26,231 nt of DNA. Source: BTUB01 sp964392765. Lineage in GTDB: Bacteria; Babelota; Babeliae; Babelales; Vermiphilaceae. Shown in pieces: positions 1-7,637 of the stretch. Each line of letters begins with the position of its first letter. Position 1 is the stretch's first letter. The stretch covers positions 1 to 26,231 of the forward strand of contig CAYMRF010000013.1 in the NCBI GenBank assembly GCA_964392765.1, given 5' to 3'. Below the pieces are notes generated by a model that searched no databases, was not told where the DNA came from, and worked only from the letters and a program-made list of their open reading frames with translations. The translations under genes and the position numbers were made by a program.

Positions 1-1
1 G

Positions 2-2158
2 CCATCAGGAACATTTAATCCGAGTGCCGCATCGCTTCAAAATTTGGGTGGTCAAGGAGCGTGGTCTGGATTTACCATAGCACCATTAGCAACGATAAGC
101 TTTACGATGACTATTCAAGCAACCGCTACCGGCGTGCAACAATACACAGCCGGCATTCAGGGTAATCCCGTAATACCTCTTCCTGTTATTATTATTAACG
201 TCCTTGCATGTGGATTATCAGCTAGTAATACCTCAATTAATGATTGTTTGAATACTACCGTTACCGGTGATTTAACTAATTTAATTACGGGGGCTTCTGG
301 CCCAGTCTCTTTCACCGGATTTGGTCTTCCGTCTGGCGGATCAGTTACTATTAATCCCTCAGGACCATTTACTTTTACACCCAATACTGGATTTTCTGGT
401 AATGGCGGTTTTAGTTTCCAAGTAACCGATAGTGCTGCATGTACCGCGACCGCAACCGTAGGAGTCACCGTAAGTTCGCCGATCGTTACCAGCCTTGATT
501 TGGTTGATTGTAGTAGTACTGCCGTTACGGGTGATTTGAGTAGTTCAGCAACGGGTGGATTTCCTCCGTATACATTCTCTGAAACCGGCGCCTCCGTGGG
601 TGGCATAGTTACTATTTCTCCAAGTGGGATATATACTTTCACTCCCACTCCCGGCTTTAATGGTACCGGTGGATTTGGATTTCAGGCAATCGATAGCAAT
701 AACTGTGTGGGAACAGGAGCGATAAATATTGCCATTGGGCAACCAAGCACTACGCCCGCTCAATTAACTACCTGTTCAAATAATATTACTGGCAATTTAA
801 ATTCTTTTGTTACGGGTGGTGCGCAGCCATATGTATTCTCGCAAGCAGGTGGTATTAGTTGTAGCGGTGGTATTGTAACAATTAACCCAAGTGGACCTTT
901 TAGTTTCACCGCACCGACCGGCATAGGTCCTTGTACATTCTCATATTTCGTAGATGATCCGAATGGTTGCTTTACTTCCGGTCAGGTGACGGTGAACTTT
1001 AGTAATTGTTGTTCGCTGCTTGCAAGTAATACTGCGATTCGTGATTGCGTAAATACGCCAGTCACCGGTAATTTACTTAATCTTGTAACTGGTGCTTCTG
1101 GCCCTGTTACTTTTTCTCCTTTAGGTGCGCCGGTAGGTGGTGGAGTAAGTATTTCTCCATCCGGACCATTTACCTTTACTCCAACCACTAATTTTAGCGG
1201 CCCGGGTGGATTTAGTTTCCAAGCAACTGATAGCGCGCAATGTACATCAAGCGGAACAGTGGGAATCACGATAGCTTCACCAATAGTTGACAGCGAAAGC
1301 ATTACTGATTGTTCTGCTTCAACCGTGACTGGTAGTTTAAGTGGTTTAGCAAGTAGTGGATTTCCTCCCTATACTTTTGGGGTTACTGGTTTAGCAGTGG
1401 GAGGTGTTGCGAGCGTTTCGCCGAATGGAAACTTTATCTTTACACCAACTCCTGGCTTTAATGGGAGTGGTGGTTTTGTATTTCAAGTAACTGATAGCAA
1501 TAATTGCGTTGGAACCGGTGCGGTTGATATCGCAATCGGATCTCCAATTACCAGCCCTACTGCCATCACTACGTGTAATAATAGCGTTTCAAGTGATTTA
1601 AATTTATTTGTAACGGGTGGATTGCCGCCTTATTTCTTTGATGGTCCAGTTGGTGCAGTAAGTTGTACGGGTGGTAGTGTAACTATCAACTCAAATGGTA
1701 CGTTTAGTTTCACTGCTCCAACGGGATTCACTGGCCCATGCAGTTTCGTGTATGAAGTGTTTGATCAGAATGAGTGTAGTAGCACCGGCTCATTAACAAT
1801 ATCAGCTAATAATTTTCCGGTTGCACAAAATGCTTCATACAGCGCATGCAGAAACGTTCCTATTTCGCAAACATTGCAAGTAACGGGAGGAATTCCTCCT
1901 CGCACTTTCAGCATTGTAACGCCGCCAACCAATGGCACCATTACTTCATTTAATCCAACTACGGGTGCGTTTACTTATACGCCAAATCTAGGCTTTTTGG
2001 GTAATGATAGTTTCACATTCTTTGTAGTGGATTCTAGCACGCCGCCATGCACCTCAAATATCGCAACTATCTCATTAGTGATTAATGAGTGTTGCGAGGA
2101 TCTTGTTTCTGATTTTTGGCTTTTAATGCAACAGCTGTATGGTCAACCACCGGTATAA
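2..2158 (+). CDS. Large Ig/cadherin-like repeat surface protein, 3' part (5' end outside window)
   Basis: The frame is open to the window edge with no stop upstream of the first TTG, so the start lies outside; 718 codons are visible. The protein is built of seven domains of about 85-90 residues, low in charge and rich in Gly, Ser, Thr, Phe and Pro. Each has a hydrophobic strand of the type FxFTPxxGFxGxGGFxFQVTDSxxC. This pattern resembles bacterial Ig-like/cadherin-like tandem domains (Big_17 type, from memory). Domains 1-3 are repeated as domains 4-6 (see finding), and domain 7 is divergent. Most domains have one Cys near the start and one after the DS/D turn, which could form intradomain disulfides. 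The C-terminus (CCEDLVSDFWLLMQQLYG) shows no membrane anchor or sorting motif. It is probably an exported or cell-surface adhesin-like protein; its exact function is unknown. Confidence 0.85.
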   Translation, partial: PSGTFNPSAASLQNLGGQGAWSGFTIAPLATISFTMTIQATATGVQQYTAGIQGNPVIPLPVIIINVLACGLSASNTSINDCLNTTVTGDLTNLITGASGPVSFTGFGLPSGGSVTINPSGPFTFTPNTGFSGNGGFSFQVTDSAACTATATVGVTVSSPIVTSLDLVDCSSTAVTGDLSSSATGGFPPYTFSETGASVGGIVTISPSGIYTFTPTPGFNGTGGFGFQAIDSNNCVGTGAINIAIGQPSTTPAQLTTCSNNITGNLNSFVTGGAQPYVFSQAGGISCSGGIVTINPSGPFSFTAPTGIGPCTFSYFVDDPNGCFTSGQVTVNFSNCCSLLASNTAIRDCVNTPVTGNLLNLVTGASGPVTFSPLGAPVGGGVSISPSGPFTFTPTTNFSGPGGFSFQATDSAQCTSSGTVGITIASPIVDSESITDCSASTVTGSLSGLASSGFPPYTFGVTGLAVGGVASVSPNGNFIFTPTPGFNGSGGFVFQVTDSNNCVGTGAVDIAIGSPITSPTAITTCNNSVSSDLNLFVTGGLPPYFFDGPVGAVSCTGGSVTINSNGTFSFTAPTGFTGPCSFVYEVFDQNECSSTGSLTISANNFPVAQNASYSACRNVPISQTLQVTGGIPPRTFSIVTPPTNGTITSFNPTTGAFTYTPNLGFLGNDSFTFFVVDSSTPPCTSNIATISLVINECCEDLVSDFWLLMQQLYGQPPV

Positions 2159-2175
2159 AAATAATTTTAAATTAT

Positions 2176-2214
2176 AAAAAAAGGGGACTCGATGTAATTC
2201 GGGTCTCTTTTTTT
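2176..2214 (+). terminator. Probable intrinsic terminator after the repeat protein
   Basis: An A-run followed by an imperfect GGGGAC/GGGTCTC stem with G-U pairs and then seven T. It lies 17 bases after the stop codon and before the trpS promoter. The stem is weak because of mismatches. Confidence 0.5.
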
Positions 2215-2237
2215 ATGCAAGACATATGAAATGCATT

Positions 2238-2246
2238 TGGTATGAT
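2238..2246 (+). promoter_or_regulatory. Extended -10 promoter for trpS
   Basis: TGG followed by TATGAT gives an extended -10 about 30 bases before the trpS start. No convincing -35 is seen. An AAAGG ribosome-binding site follows at 2265-2269. Confidence 0.45.
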
Positions 2247-2275
2247 AAGAAAAAGTAACAAATTAAAGGTTTTCT

Positions 2276-3280
2276 ATGTCTCAAGAAAAAATTGTATTAA
2301 CGGGTGATAGGCCAACTGGTCCTCTGCATTTAGGCCACTATGTGGGTTCATTACTCAATCGTGTTGATTTGCAAAATAAGTATAAACAATTCGTGATGAT
2401 TGCCGATGTGCAAGCGCTCACTGATAATTATGATAATCCAAAAAAAGTGCATGATAACGTGTATCAAGTGATGCTCGATTATTTGGCCGTAGGAATCGAT
2501 CCGAACAAAACCACTTTTTTTGTACAATCGATGATTCCCCAAATTGCTGAGCTCACCATTTTATATCTCAATTTTGTTACCGTGAATCGTTTAAAGCGCA
2601 ATCCGACGGTTAAAACAGAAATGCAGCAAAAAGGGTACGATGAAAACGTAACGGCTGGATTTTTAATGTATCCCGTGCATCAAGCGGCTGACATCACCGT
2701 GGTTAAAGCCAACCTGATTCCGGTGGGTGAAGATCAATTACCCATTATTGAGCAAACTAATGAGATTGTACGCGCCTTTAATCGCACCTATAAAACAGAA
2801 GTACTGGTTGAACCGCAAACGCTTATTTCTCCTATCTCACGATTAGTAGGCACGGATGGCAAAGCTAAAATGAGTAAATCATTGGGCAATGCAATTTTTC
2901 TTTCAGATTCTTCCGAAGAGATTTCTAAAAAAGTAATGAGCATGTATACCGATGCTGATCATATTCGCGTCACCGATCCGGGTAAAATAGAAGGCAACGT
3001 AGTATTTATGTATTTGGATCTCTTTGATAAAAATAAAGAAGAGATCTCTGAGCTTAAGGCCCATTATCAACGTGGTGGCCTAGGCGATGTGGTTCTCAAA
3101 AAGCGCTTGATTAAAGTGATGGAAGATCTTATTAGCCCTATTCGAGCACGCCGCCAGGAATGGGAAAAGAATCCTGAAGTAGTTAAAGATATTCTCTATA
3201 AAGGCACGCAGGATACTCTTAAAGTTGCACAACAGACTATGGCAGAAGTTCGCGAAGTAGTGCAATTGAATTATTTCTAA
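2276..3280 (+). CDS. trpS: Tryptophanyl-tRNA synthetase
   Basis: Class I synthetase that charges tRNA-Trp with tryptophan in the cytoplasm. The 334-residue length is typical. The N-terminus GDRPTGPLHLGHYVGSL carries the HxGH signature at residues 18-21, and KMSKS is at 198-202 (KAKMSKSLGNAI). ADVQALTDNYDN, and the helical C-terminus with its ARRQEWEKNP stretch, fit TrpRS rather than TyrRS. The ATG start is supported by AAAGG seven bases upstream. It follows a terminator and an extended -10, so transcription probably starts here and continues into the small membrane protein gene 15 bases downstream. Confidence 0.95.
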   Translation: MSQEKIVLTGDRPTGPLHLGHYVGSLLNRVDLQNKYKQFVMIADVQALTDNYDNPKKVHDNVYQVMLDYLAVGIDPNKTTFFVQSMIPQIAELTILYLNFVTVNRLKRNPTVKTEMQQKGYDENVTAGFLMYPVHQAADITVVKANLIPVGEDQLPIIEQTNEIVRAFNRTYKTEVLVEPQTLISPISRLVGTDGKAKMSKSLGNAIFLSDSSEEISKKVMSMYTDADHIRVTDPGKIEGNVVFMYLDLFDKNKEEISELKAHYQRGGLGDVVLKKRLIKVMEDLISPIRARRQEWEKNPEVVKDILYKGTQDTLKVAQQTMAEVREVVQLNYF

Positions 3281-3295
3281 AAAAAAGGAGAAAAT

Positions 3296-3862
3296 ATGAA
3301 GCAAAAAAAAAGTCTATTTCCATTAATAAGTGTAGTAGTCATTGCATTACTTATTGGTATCACTGCGTATAATTGGCGTGGATCATTAAAACGTAATACT
3401 GGCTTAGTTATCGCGCAAGACGTTGCTCATCTTGCTACCATTTTAGAAGATATTAATAATACGGCCGGCATTCTTGGATTTGATCGCCAAAAGAATGATA
3501 TTAATTTCTTGAATATCAAAAAAGATGGTTTTATAGGTTCTGAATTAGGCTCTATGAATCTTATTCATCCTAATAGATGGCAGGGCCCGTATGAAAAAGA
3601 GATGCCGCGCATGCAAGAAGAAGATTATATGATTGTGCGCACGCGCAATGGCTACTGGATCACTCCCGGCGAAGGCGTGCGGCTTCCTAACGGAAAAATA
3701 ATTGGCAAAGATCTTATTCTTGATGAAGATGCTGATATTGAATCTATGATCCAAGAAGGCCAGTCTCTGAATTTTCAAGGCAGAGCATTAGCATCCAAAA
3801 TTGCAGTTGCCGGTGCTCGAGCAGTAATTCCATCGCAGCCCATTGTTGTTGAAGAAGATTAA
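3296..3862 (+). CDS. Membrane-anchored hypothetical protein
   Basis: 188 residues. After a basic N-terminus (MKQKKS) there is one hydrophobic helix at about residues 8-24, so the protein is probably anchored in the inner membrane with the rest outside. The exported part contains ATILEDINNTAGILGFD, NRWQGPYEKEMPRM and a YMIVRTRNGYWITPGEG stretch. The W-x-GPY spacing recalls the globular part of pseudopilin-like proteins, but there is no prepilin GFTLxE motif, so that link is weak. A clear AAAGGAG site precedes the ATG, and the gene is 15 bases after trpS, suggesting co-transcription. I do not recognise the family. Confidence 0.75.
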   Translation: MKQKKSLFPLISVVVIALLIGITAYNWRGSLKRNTGLVIAQDVAHLATILEDINNTAGILGFDRQKNDINFLNIKKDGFIGSELGSMNLIHPNRWQGPYEKEMPRMQEEDYMIVRTRNGYWITPGEGVRLPNGKIIGKDLILDEDADIESMIQEGQSLNFQGRALASKIAVAGARAVIPSQPIVVEED

Positions 3863-3873
3863 AAAGCTCAAAA

Positions 3874-3991
3874 TATCTTTTATCTCCGCCACTTCCTTTA
3901 ATTTTTTTAGAAACCGTTGAATCGTTTTTTTTTTTTTTTTCTATCGTCAAACTGTCAAGGTTTTTAACATTTTTAAAGAAAGGAGTTGTAG
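3874..3991 (+). promoter_or_regulatory. Conserved leader of beta-helix cassette 1 with T16 tract
   Basis: This non-coding leader is closely matched by 7520-7637. Shared elements in order are an AAAATATC start, ACTT/CCTTAAT, a TTGAAT box (3917-3922), a run of 16 T (3925-3940), TATCGT (3942-3947), TTAACATTTTTAAA, and AAAGGAGTTGTAGAT at the ribosome-binding site. TTGAAT and TATCGT could be a -35 and a poor -10 with a 19-base spacer made mostly of the T-tract. Confidence 0.55.
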
Positions 3992-3993
3992 AT
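3983..3993 (+). promoter_or_regulatory. Ribosome-binding/start segment complementary to own 3' UTR (cassette 1)
   Basis: GAGTTGTAGAT covers part of the Shine-Dalgarno sequence and the first bases of the start codon. It is the exact reverse complement of ATCTACAACTC at 6040-6050. The same pair exists in cassette 2. Confidence 0.6.
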
Positions 3994-6013
3994 GATTAAA
4001 TCTATAACTAAATTTAGCATGCTCTTACTCGTGAGCATGTTTGCTTTATCTGCGAGTGCGGAGGAAGCAGTTACGCGTGGTTCAATAGAGAAATGTATTT
4101 TGCAAAAAGTGTGCTCGATAGATGCACGCTTGCAATGCAATAATGCAATCTCATTTGGTAGCGCCGAAATTAACCAGCCGGGTGGATACGTGATCACGCA
4201 ACCGGGCGTATATTGTTTGCGAGAGGATGTCACATTTTTCCCTCCTGAGCCAGTAGTGCTCATGTCTTCAGGGGTTGATGCTGATGGAATAAAATATGAC
4301 CTCAGAACACCAACAAAAACTTCTGCAATATCTATTAGGGCCAGTAACGTAGTAGTTAATCTTAATGGCCATACACTTCGCCAGGGCAATACCGTTACGA
4401 ATATTGTGGGAATCGAAATTGATAGATTTCTCAATGATATTTCTATAATCAATGGTAACATTGAAAGGTTCACCTGGGCAGCAATCTACTCATTTATCCC
4501 CGATGAAGTGCCGCAACGTTCCTCACGTAATTTCATTTTTAAAGATTTAACCATAAATAATAATGGCGTTGATGGGCAAACTCGAGCAGAGACTGATGAT
4601 GGTACCGGTATTTCTCTGCAAGATCCAGGATCTGCATCATCACCAACAGAGCGATTTGATTATAAATATTATGATGTATTGATTGACAATTGTAATCTCA
4701 CCAACAACGTTGGCGTAGCAATCATGGCTGCTCAAATAAATGGTTTGGTTATCCAAAATTCTCATGCAGATAACTCTTTCATAAATAATGCTGGAACAAC
4801 TCCGAAAGCTCCTAACGTTGTCGGCATGACTATGAAAAACAGTGTGAATGTTTCTCTTCAAAATTCTACGTTTAACAATGCTACTGTTTTGAATGGACCA
4901 TGCGATCGTTGCGGCGGAATTAGAGCATCAAATAACTTATACGTCACTATCGATGAATGTCAATTTAATGGTGCACGATTTGGTGGTACCGCGTGTAATC
5001 AGCTTTTTGGTGTGGCTGGAGGAGAAAATAGTAGCTGGTTAGTCCAAAATAGCCAATTCTGTAATATCGCGAGTACAAGTAGTGTGCCAGTTCTGGTAGT
5101 CAATGGTTTGCACAATTCATTTATTGGAGGTCAAGTACTTCTTGGTGGTTCTTTTACGTTTAGAAATTGCTTATTTAGCAATCTCAGTGGAGCAACCGGA
5201 TCAGGAATTGTGGGCATAACCATGTCAGCAGCTCAAAATATAACAGTTGAAGATTGCGAATTTGCTAACTTTTTCTATTCCCCTGCTGCTAATCCAACAG
5301 ATAATTTAGCTGCAATTTTTGTTCAATTTAGTAATGCCTCTCCGATAAATGATTTTGTAGCAAGCGTTTTCAGTGTAAATATATCCGATTGCGACATCAG
5401 ACAAATGTATGGTGGGAATGTGGCCGGTTGTCTTTTCCAAATGCAGAATCAACTTGCAAAACCATGTACTCCTCCATGTATACCTCAATTTGCTAACGTG
5501 GTAGTTGAAAATACCAATATAGCGCATCTGGTTGGATCAGGTTTAACACACGGAATTCGATTGCTTAATCTAGCAGTTAATGCTACATCACCAACATTTG
5601 TTATGAAAAATACGGCGCTTCGTAATAATAATATATTGGATGTTCGAGGATCTGCCGGATCTGCAGGTATTACTGCTAATAACGTGAGAAACCCAGTGCT
5701 TTTAAATAACGTTGTTGAAGATTGTGATACGGGTATTCTCTTTACCGGTACCGTTCCAACTGGTTTTGTAACCAGCGGAGTTGTTCAAAATAACTATGTT
5801 ACTGCGTGTACCATTGGTTATCAAGATACCAGAGCTACTACTAATAGCGCATGGATCAATAATACTGCGGTGCTTAACGGTAGTCCTTCAACGTTGGCTG
5901 CCAATTATACTATTACCTGGTCAGGTGGTACACCGCCAATTGATGATGCTTCTATAAATAATCCATATCCTGCACCAGGCAATAAATATTACAATCTCTC
6001 TCTTCGTGCATAA
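3992..6013 (+). CDS. Secreted right-handed beta-helix protein, paralog 1
   Basis: 673 residues. The signal peptide (MLLLVSMFALSASA) has probable cleavage after residue 23. A conserved cysteine-containing N-terminal module follows at about residues 33-85, with C35, C41 and C49 and the motif PGGYVITQPGVYCL. The rest is a long ladder of short Asn-rich strands such as ISIRASNVVVNLNGHTL, VLIDNCNLTNN and VVENTNIAH. This is typical of parallel beta-helix (PbH1/NosD-like) folds of surface proteins or polysaccharide-binding proteins. No enzymatic motif is recognised. AAAGGAG precedes the ATG. The N-terminal module and the leader are almost the same at DNA level as in the paralog at 7638, while the body is strongly diverged. 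Probably displayed or secreted; the target is unknown. Confidence 0.85.
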   Translation: MIKSITKFSMLLLVSMFALSASAEEAVTRGSIEKCILQKVCSIDARLQCNNAISFGSAEINQPGGYVITQPGVYCLREDVTFFPPEPVVLMSSGVDADGIKYDLRTPTKTSAISIRASNVVVNLNGHTLRQGNTVTNIVGIEIDRFLNDISIINGNIERFTWAAIYSFIPDEVPQRSSRNFIFKDLTINNNGVDGQTRAETDDGTGISLQDPGSASSPTERFDYKYYDVLIDNCNLTNNVGVAIMAAQINGLVIQNSHADNSFINNAGTTPKAPNVVGMTMKNSVNVSLQNSTFNNATVLNGPCDRCGGIRASNNLYVTIDECQFNGARFGGTACNQLFGVAGGENSSWLVQNSQFCNIASTSSVPVLVVNGLHNSFIGGQVLLGGSFTFRNCLFSNLSGATGSGIVGITMSAAQNITVEDCEFANFFYSPAANPTDNLAAIFVQFSNASPINDFVASVFSVNISDCDIRQMYGGNVAGCLFQMQNQLAKPCTPPCIPQFANVVVENTNIAHLVGSGLTHGIRLLNLAVNATSPTFVMKNTALRNNNILDVRGSAGSAGITANNVRNPVLLNNVVEDCDTGILFTGTVPTGFVTSGVVQNNYVTACTIGYQDTRATTNSAWINNTAVLNGSPSTLAANYTITWSGGTPPIDDASINNPYPAPGNKYYNLSLRA

Positions 6014-6039
6014 GAGTTTGTTGTAATTAGACATTAAAG

Positions 6040-6085
6040 ATCTACAACTCGGGGCGCTTGCGTAACTGCGGCGCCCTTCGTTTTT
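6040..6085 (+). terminator. Terminator of cassette 1 with anti-RBS segment
   Basis: ATCTACAACTC (6040-6050) is followed directly by a GGGCGC (6052-6057) / GCGCCC (6071-6076) hairpin with a 13-base loop and a T-rich tail. The segment is repeated almost without change at 9860-9907 after the second paralog. Confidence 0.85.
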
Positions 6086-6090
6086 GAGCC

Positions 6091-6118
6091 TTGACTTTAT
6101 AATGTCTCGGAGTATAAT
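6091..6118 (+). promoter_or_regulatory. Sigma-70 type promoter of the AAA+ ATPase gene
   Basis: TTGACT (6091-6096), a 16-base spacer and a perfect TATAAT (6113-6118). This is the best consensus promoter in the window. The -10 lies inside one of two near-identical 14-base direct repeats (next entry). Confidence 0.75.
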
Positions 6119-6151
6119 CCGGAATAATGGCAAATATCTCGGAATATATTC
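6106..6151 (+). repeat. Direct repeats overlapping the ATPase promoter, possible operator
   Basis: CTCGGAGTATAATC (6106-6119) and CTCGGAATATATTC (6138-6151) match at 12 of 14 bases and start 32 bases apart, about three helical turns. A shorter related CCGGAATAATGG lies between them. The second copy contains the palindrome GAATATATTC. The position over the -10 and start site suits a repressor site, or tandem promoters. Confidence 0.5.
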
Positions 6152-6174
6152 TGGATAGCGGGAGCATTTAAAAA

Positions 6175-7509
6175 ATGTTTGAAACGGTAATAATTGATCA
6201 AAATTTGCACTGGTCTGGCCAACCTTATGATGCGGGAGTAAGCAGAAATTGCTTTCCTGAGTTACTTAAATATCTGGCAACGCCTTTAATTGTTTCAATA
6301 GTAGGGGTTCGGCGTGCAGGCAAAAGTACGCTTTTAAAACAACTGATTAACAACTTAATGATTAAAGAGAAGGTTGAACCTCGCAATATTCTCTTTCTCA
6401 ACCTTGAGCATCCTTATTTTGCGATATATGCAAAAGATGTGGGATATTTACAGAAAATATATGAAGAATATATAAAAATCGCTCAGCCAGAGGGCAAAAT
6501 ATACATTATGCTCGATGAGATTCAATTTTTTAATGAATGGCAAGTGTTTGTGAAATCTCATTATGAACAAAAAAATATAAAATTTATAATAACTGGATCT
6601 AATTCTGCATTACTTTCCTCCGATTTAATGACACTGCTTTCGGGCAGAACCTTGGGATTAGAAGTATTTCCGCTTTCATTTAATGAGTTAGCAAAAGCCT
6701 ATGGTATTGATTTTGAAGGATCGATTAAAGTATCAAGACATCGTTTGAAATTGAGCCGGTTAGTGGAACAATTTCTTGAGTATGGTGGTTTTCCTGAAGT
6801 TGCGCTCAATCTAATGCCTTCTGTAGCGTATGATATTTTAAATGCCTACGCAAAAACTATTTTGTATCAAGATGTTGCGCCACGTTTACAGGTGAGAAAA
6901 TCGGTTGAGCTGGAGCGATTATTTGTCTATTTAATTTCAAATGTGGGCAAGCCATTTTCATATACCAATCTTTCAAAACTATTTGATCTTACCGATAAGG
7001 TAGTCAAAGAATATATTGCGGCATTTTCAGATTCATATCTTCTTTTTGAGCTTGAAATGTTTGATTATTCATTAAAAAAGCAGATTCGTAATCCTAAAAA
7101 AGTATATTCCATTGATCCGGGTCAGGTGAATGCCGTGGCATTCCAATTTACCGATAATTTAGGAAGGTTATTGGAAAATATGGTTTTTTTAGATTTGCGC
7201 CGTACCGGATTAGAAATTTATTATTATAAAACTCAAAATAATTTAGAAGTGGATTTTTTAGCAAAGTCTCATACCAAGAAAGCATTGATTCAAGTCGCCT
7301 GGGATCTTCATAACGAGGAAACGCTTAAAAGAGAGCAAAAGGCTCTTTTTCAAGCATTGCAGGAATTAAAATTGGCCCATGGGATTATCATAACTCATGA
7401 TTATGAAAATAAATTCGAAGAAAACGGAAAAAAAATCTCTGCAATTCCGGCGTATAAATATTTCACGTTGCCGGCTGAAAAGAAGTATAAATTTTTAGAA
7501 CTGCTGTAA
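6175..7509 (+). CDS. AAA+ ATPase with C-terminal DUF4143 nuclease-like domain
   Basis: 444 residues. An N-terminal P-loop ATPase domain (AAA_14 type) has Walker A GVRRAGKST at residues 44-52, Walker B IYIMLDEIQ with D114/E115, and a sensor-like FIITGSNSALL. A winged-helix-like middle (about 245-300) is followed by a DUF4143 C-terminus: GRLLENMVFLDLRR, EVDFLAK and LIQVAWDL resemble the E...D...Q/K pattern of PD-(D/E)XK folds. Such proteins are common in host-associated bacteria and archaea; their role is poorly known, with NTP-dependent DNA-related or toxin-antitoxin-like roles suggested. The ATG has a GCGGGAG site 10 bases upstream. The gene sits between the two beta-helix cassettes, has its own promoter, and lacks a clear terminator before the leader of cassette 2. 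Confidence 0.88.
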   Translation: MFETVIIDQNLHWSGQPYDAGVSRNCFPELLKYLATPLIVSIVGVRRAGKSTLLKQLINNLMIKEKVEPRNILFLNLEHPYFAIYAKDVGYLQKIYEEYIKIAQPEGKIYIMLDEIQFFNEWQVFVKSHYEQKNIKFIITGSNSALLSSDLMTLLSGRTLGLEVFPLSFNELAKAYGIDFEGSIKVSRHRLKLSRLVEQFLEYGGFPEVALNLMPSVAYDILNAYAKTILYQDVAPRLQVRKSVELERLFVYLISNVGKPFSYTNLSKLFDLTDKVVKEYIAAFSDSYLLFELEMFDYSLKKQIRNPKKVYSIDPGQVNAVAFQFTDNLGRLLENMVFLDLRRTGLEIYYYKTQNNLEVDFLAKSHTKKALIQVAWDLHNEETLKREQKALFQALQELKLAHGIIITHDYENKFEENGKKISAIPAYKYFTLPAEKKYKFLELL

Positions 7510-7519
7510 AAATTTTCCC

Positions 7520-7637
7520 AAAATATCATTTTATCTACGCTACTTTCCTTAATTTTTTTTAGAAATCGTTGAATCGTTTTTTTTTTTTCTATCGTCAGAC
7601 TGTAACGATTAACATTTTTAAAAAAGGAGTTGTAGAT
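7520..7637 (+). promoter_or_regulatory. Conserved leader of beta-helix cassette 2 with T12 tract
   Basis: Same arrangement as 3874-3991: TTGAAT (7569-7574), 12 T (7577-7588), TATCGT (7590-7595) and GGAGTTGTAGAT at the ribosome-binding site. The spacer between the boxes is 15 bases here against 19 in cassette 1. The difference is due to the T-tract. Confidence 0.55.
7627..7637 (+). promoter_or_regulatory. Ribosome-binding segment complementary to own 3' UTR (cassette 2)
   Basis: GAGTTGTAGAT ends immediately before the ATG and is the exact reverse complement of ATCTACAACTC at 9860-9870, as in cassette 1. Confidence 0.6.

Noticed and set aside
157..1302. Minus-strand ORFs opposite the domain-repeat protein
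   Set aside because: They mirror the periodic sequence of the plus-strand gene and lack start signals. The plus-strand translation is clearly a repeat-domain protein.
3925..3940. T16 tract as an intrinsic terminator of the upstream gene
   Set aside because: The only preceding stem (AAA-CG around TTGAAT) is very short, and the tract sits at a conserved position upstream of both beta-helix genes, so a promoter-spacer role is more likely. The terminator idea is not fully excluded.
7569..7637. TTG-initiated N-terminal extension of beta-helix paralog 2
   Set aside because: It runs through the conserved poly-T leader. The ATG at 7638 has a good ribosome-binding site and signal peptide, and paralog 1 starts at the equivalent place.
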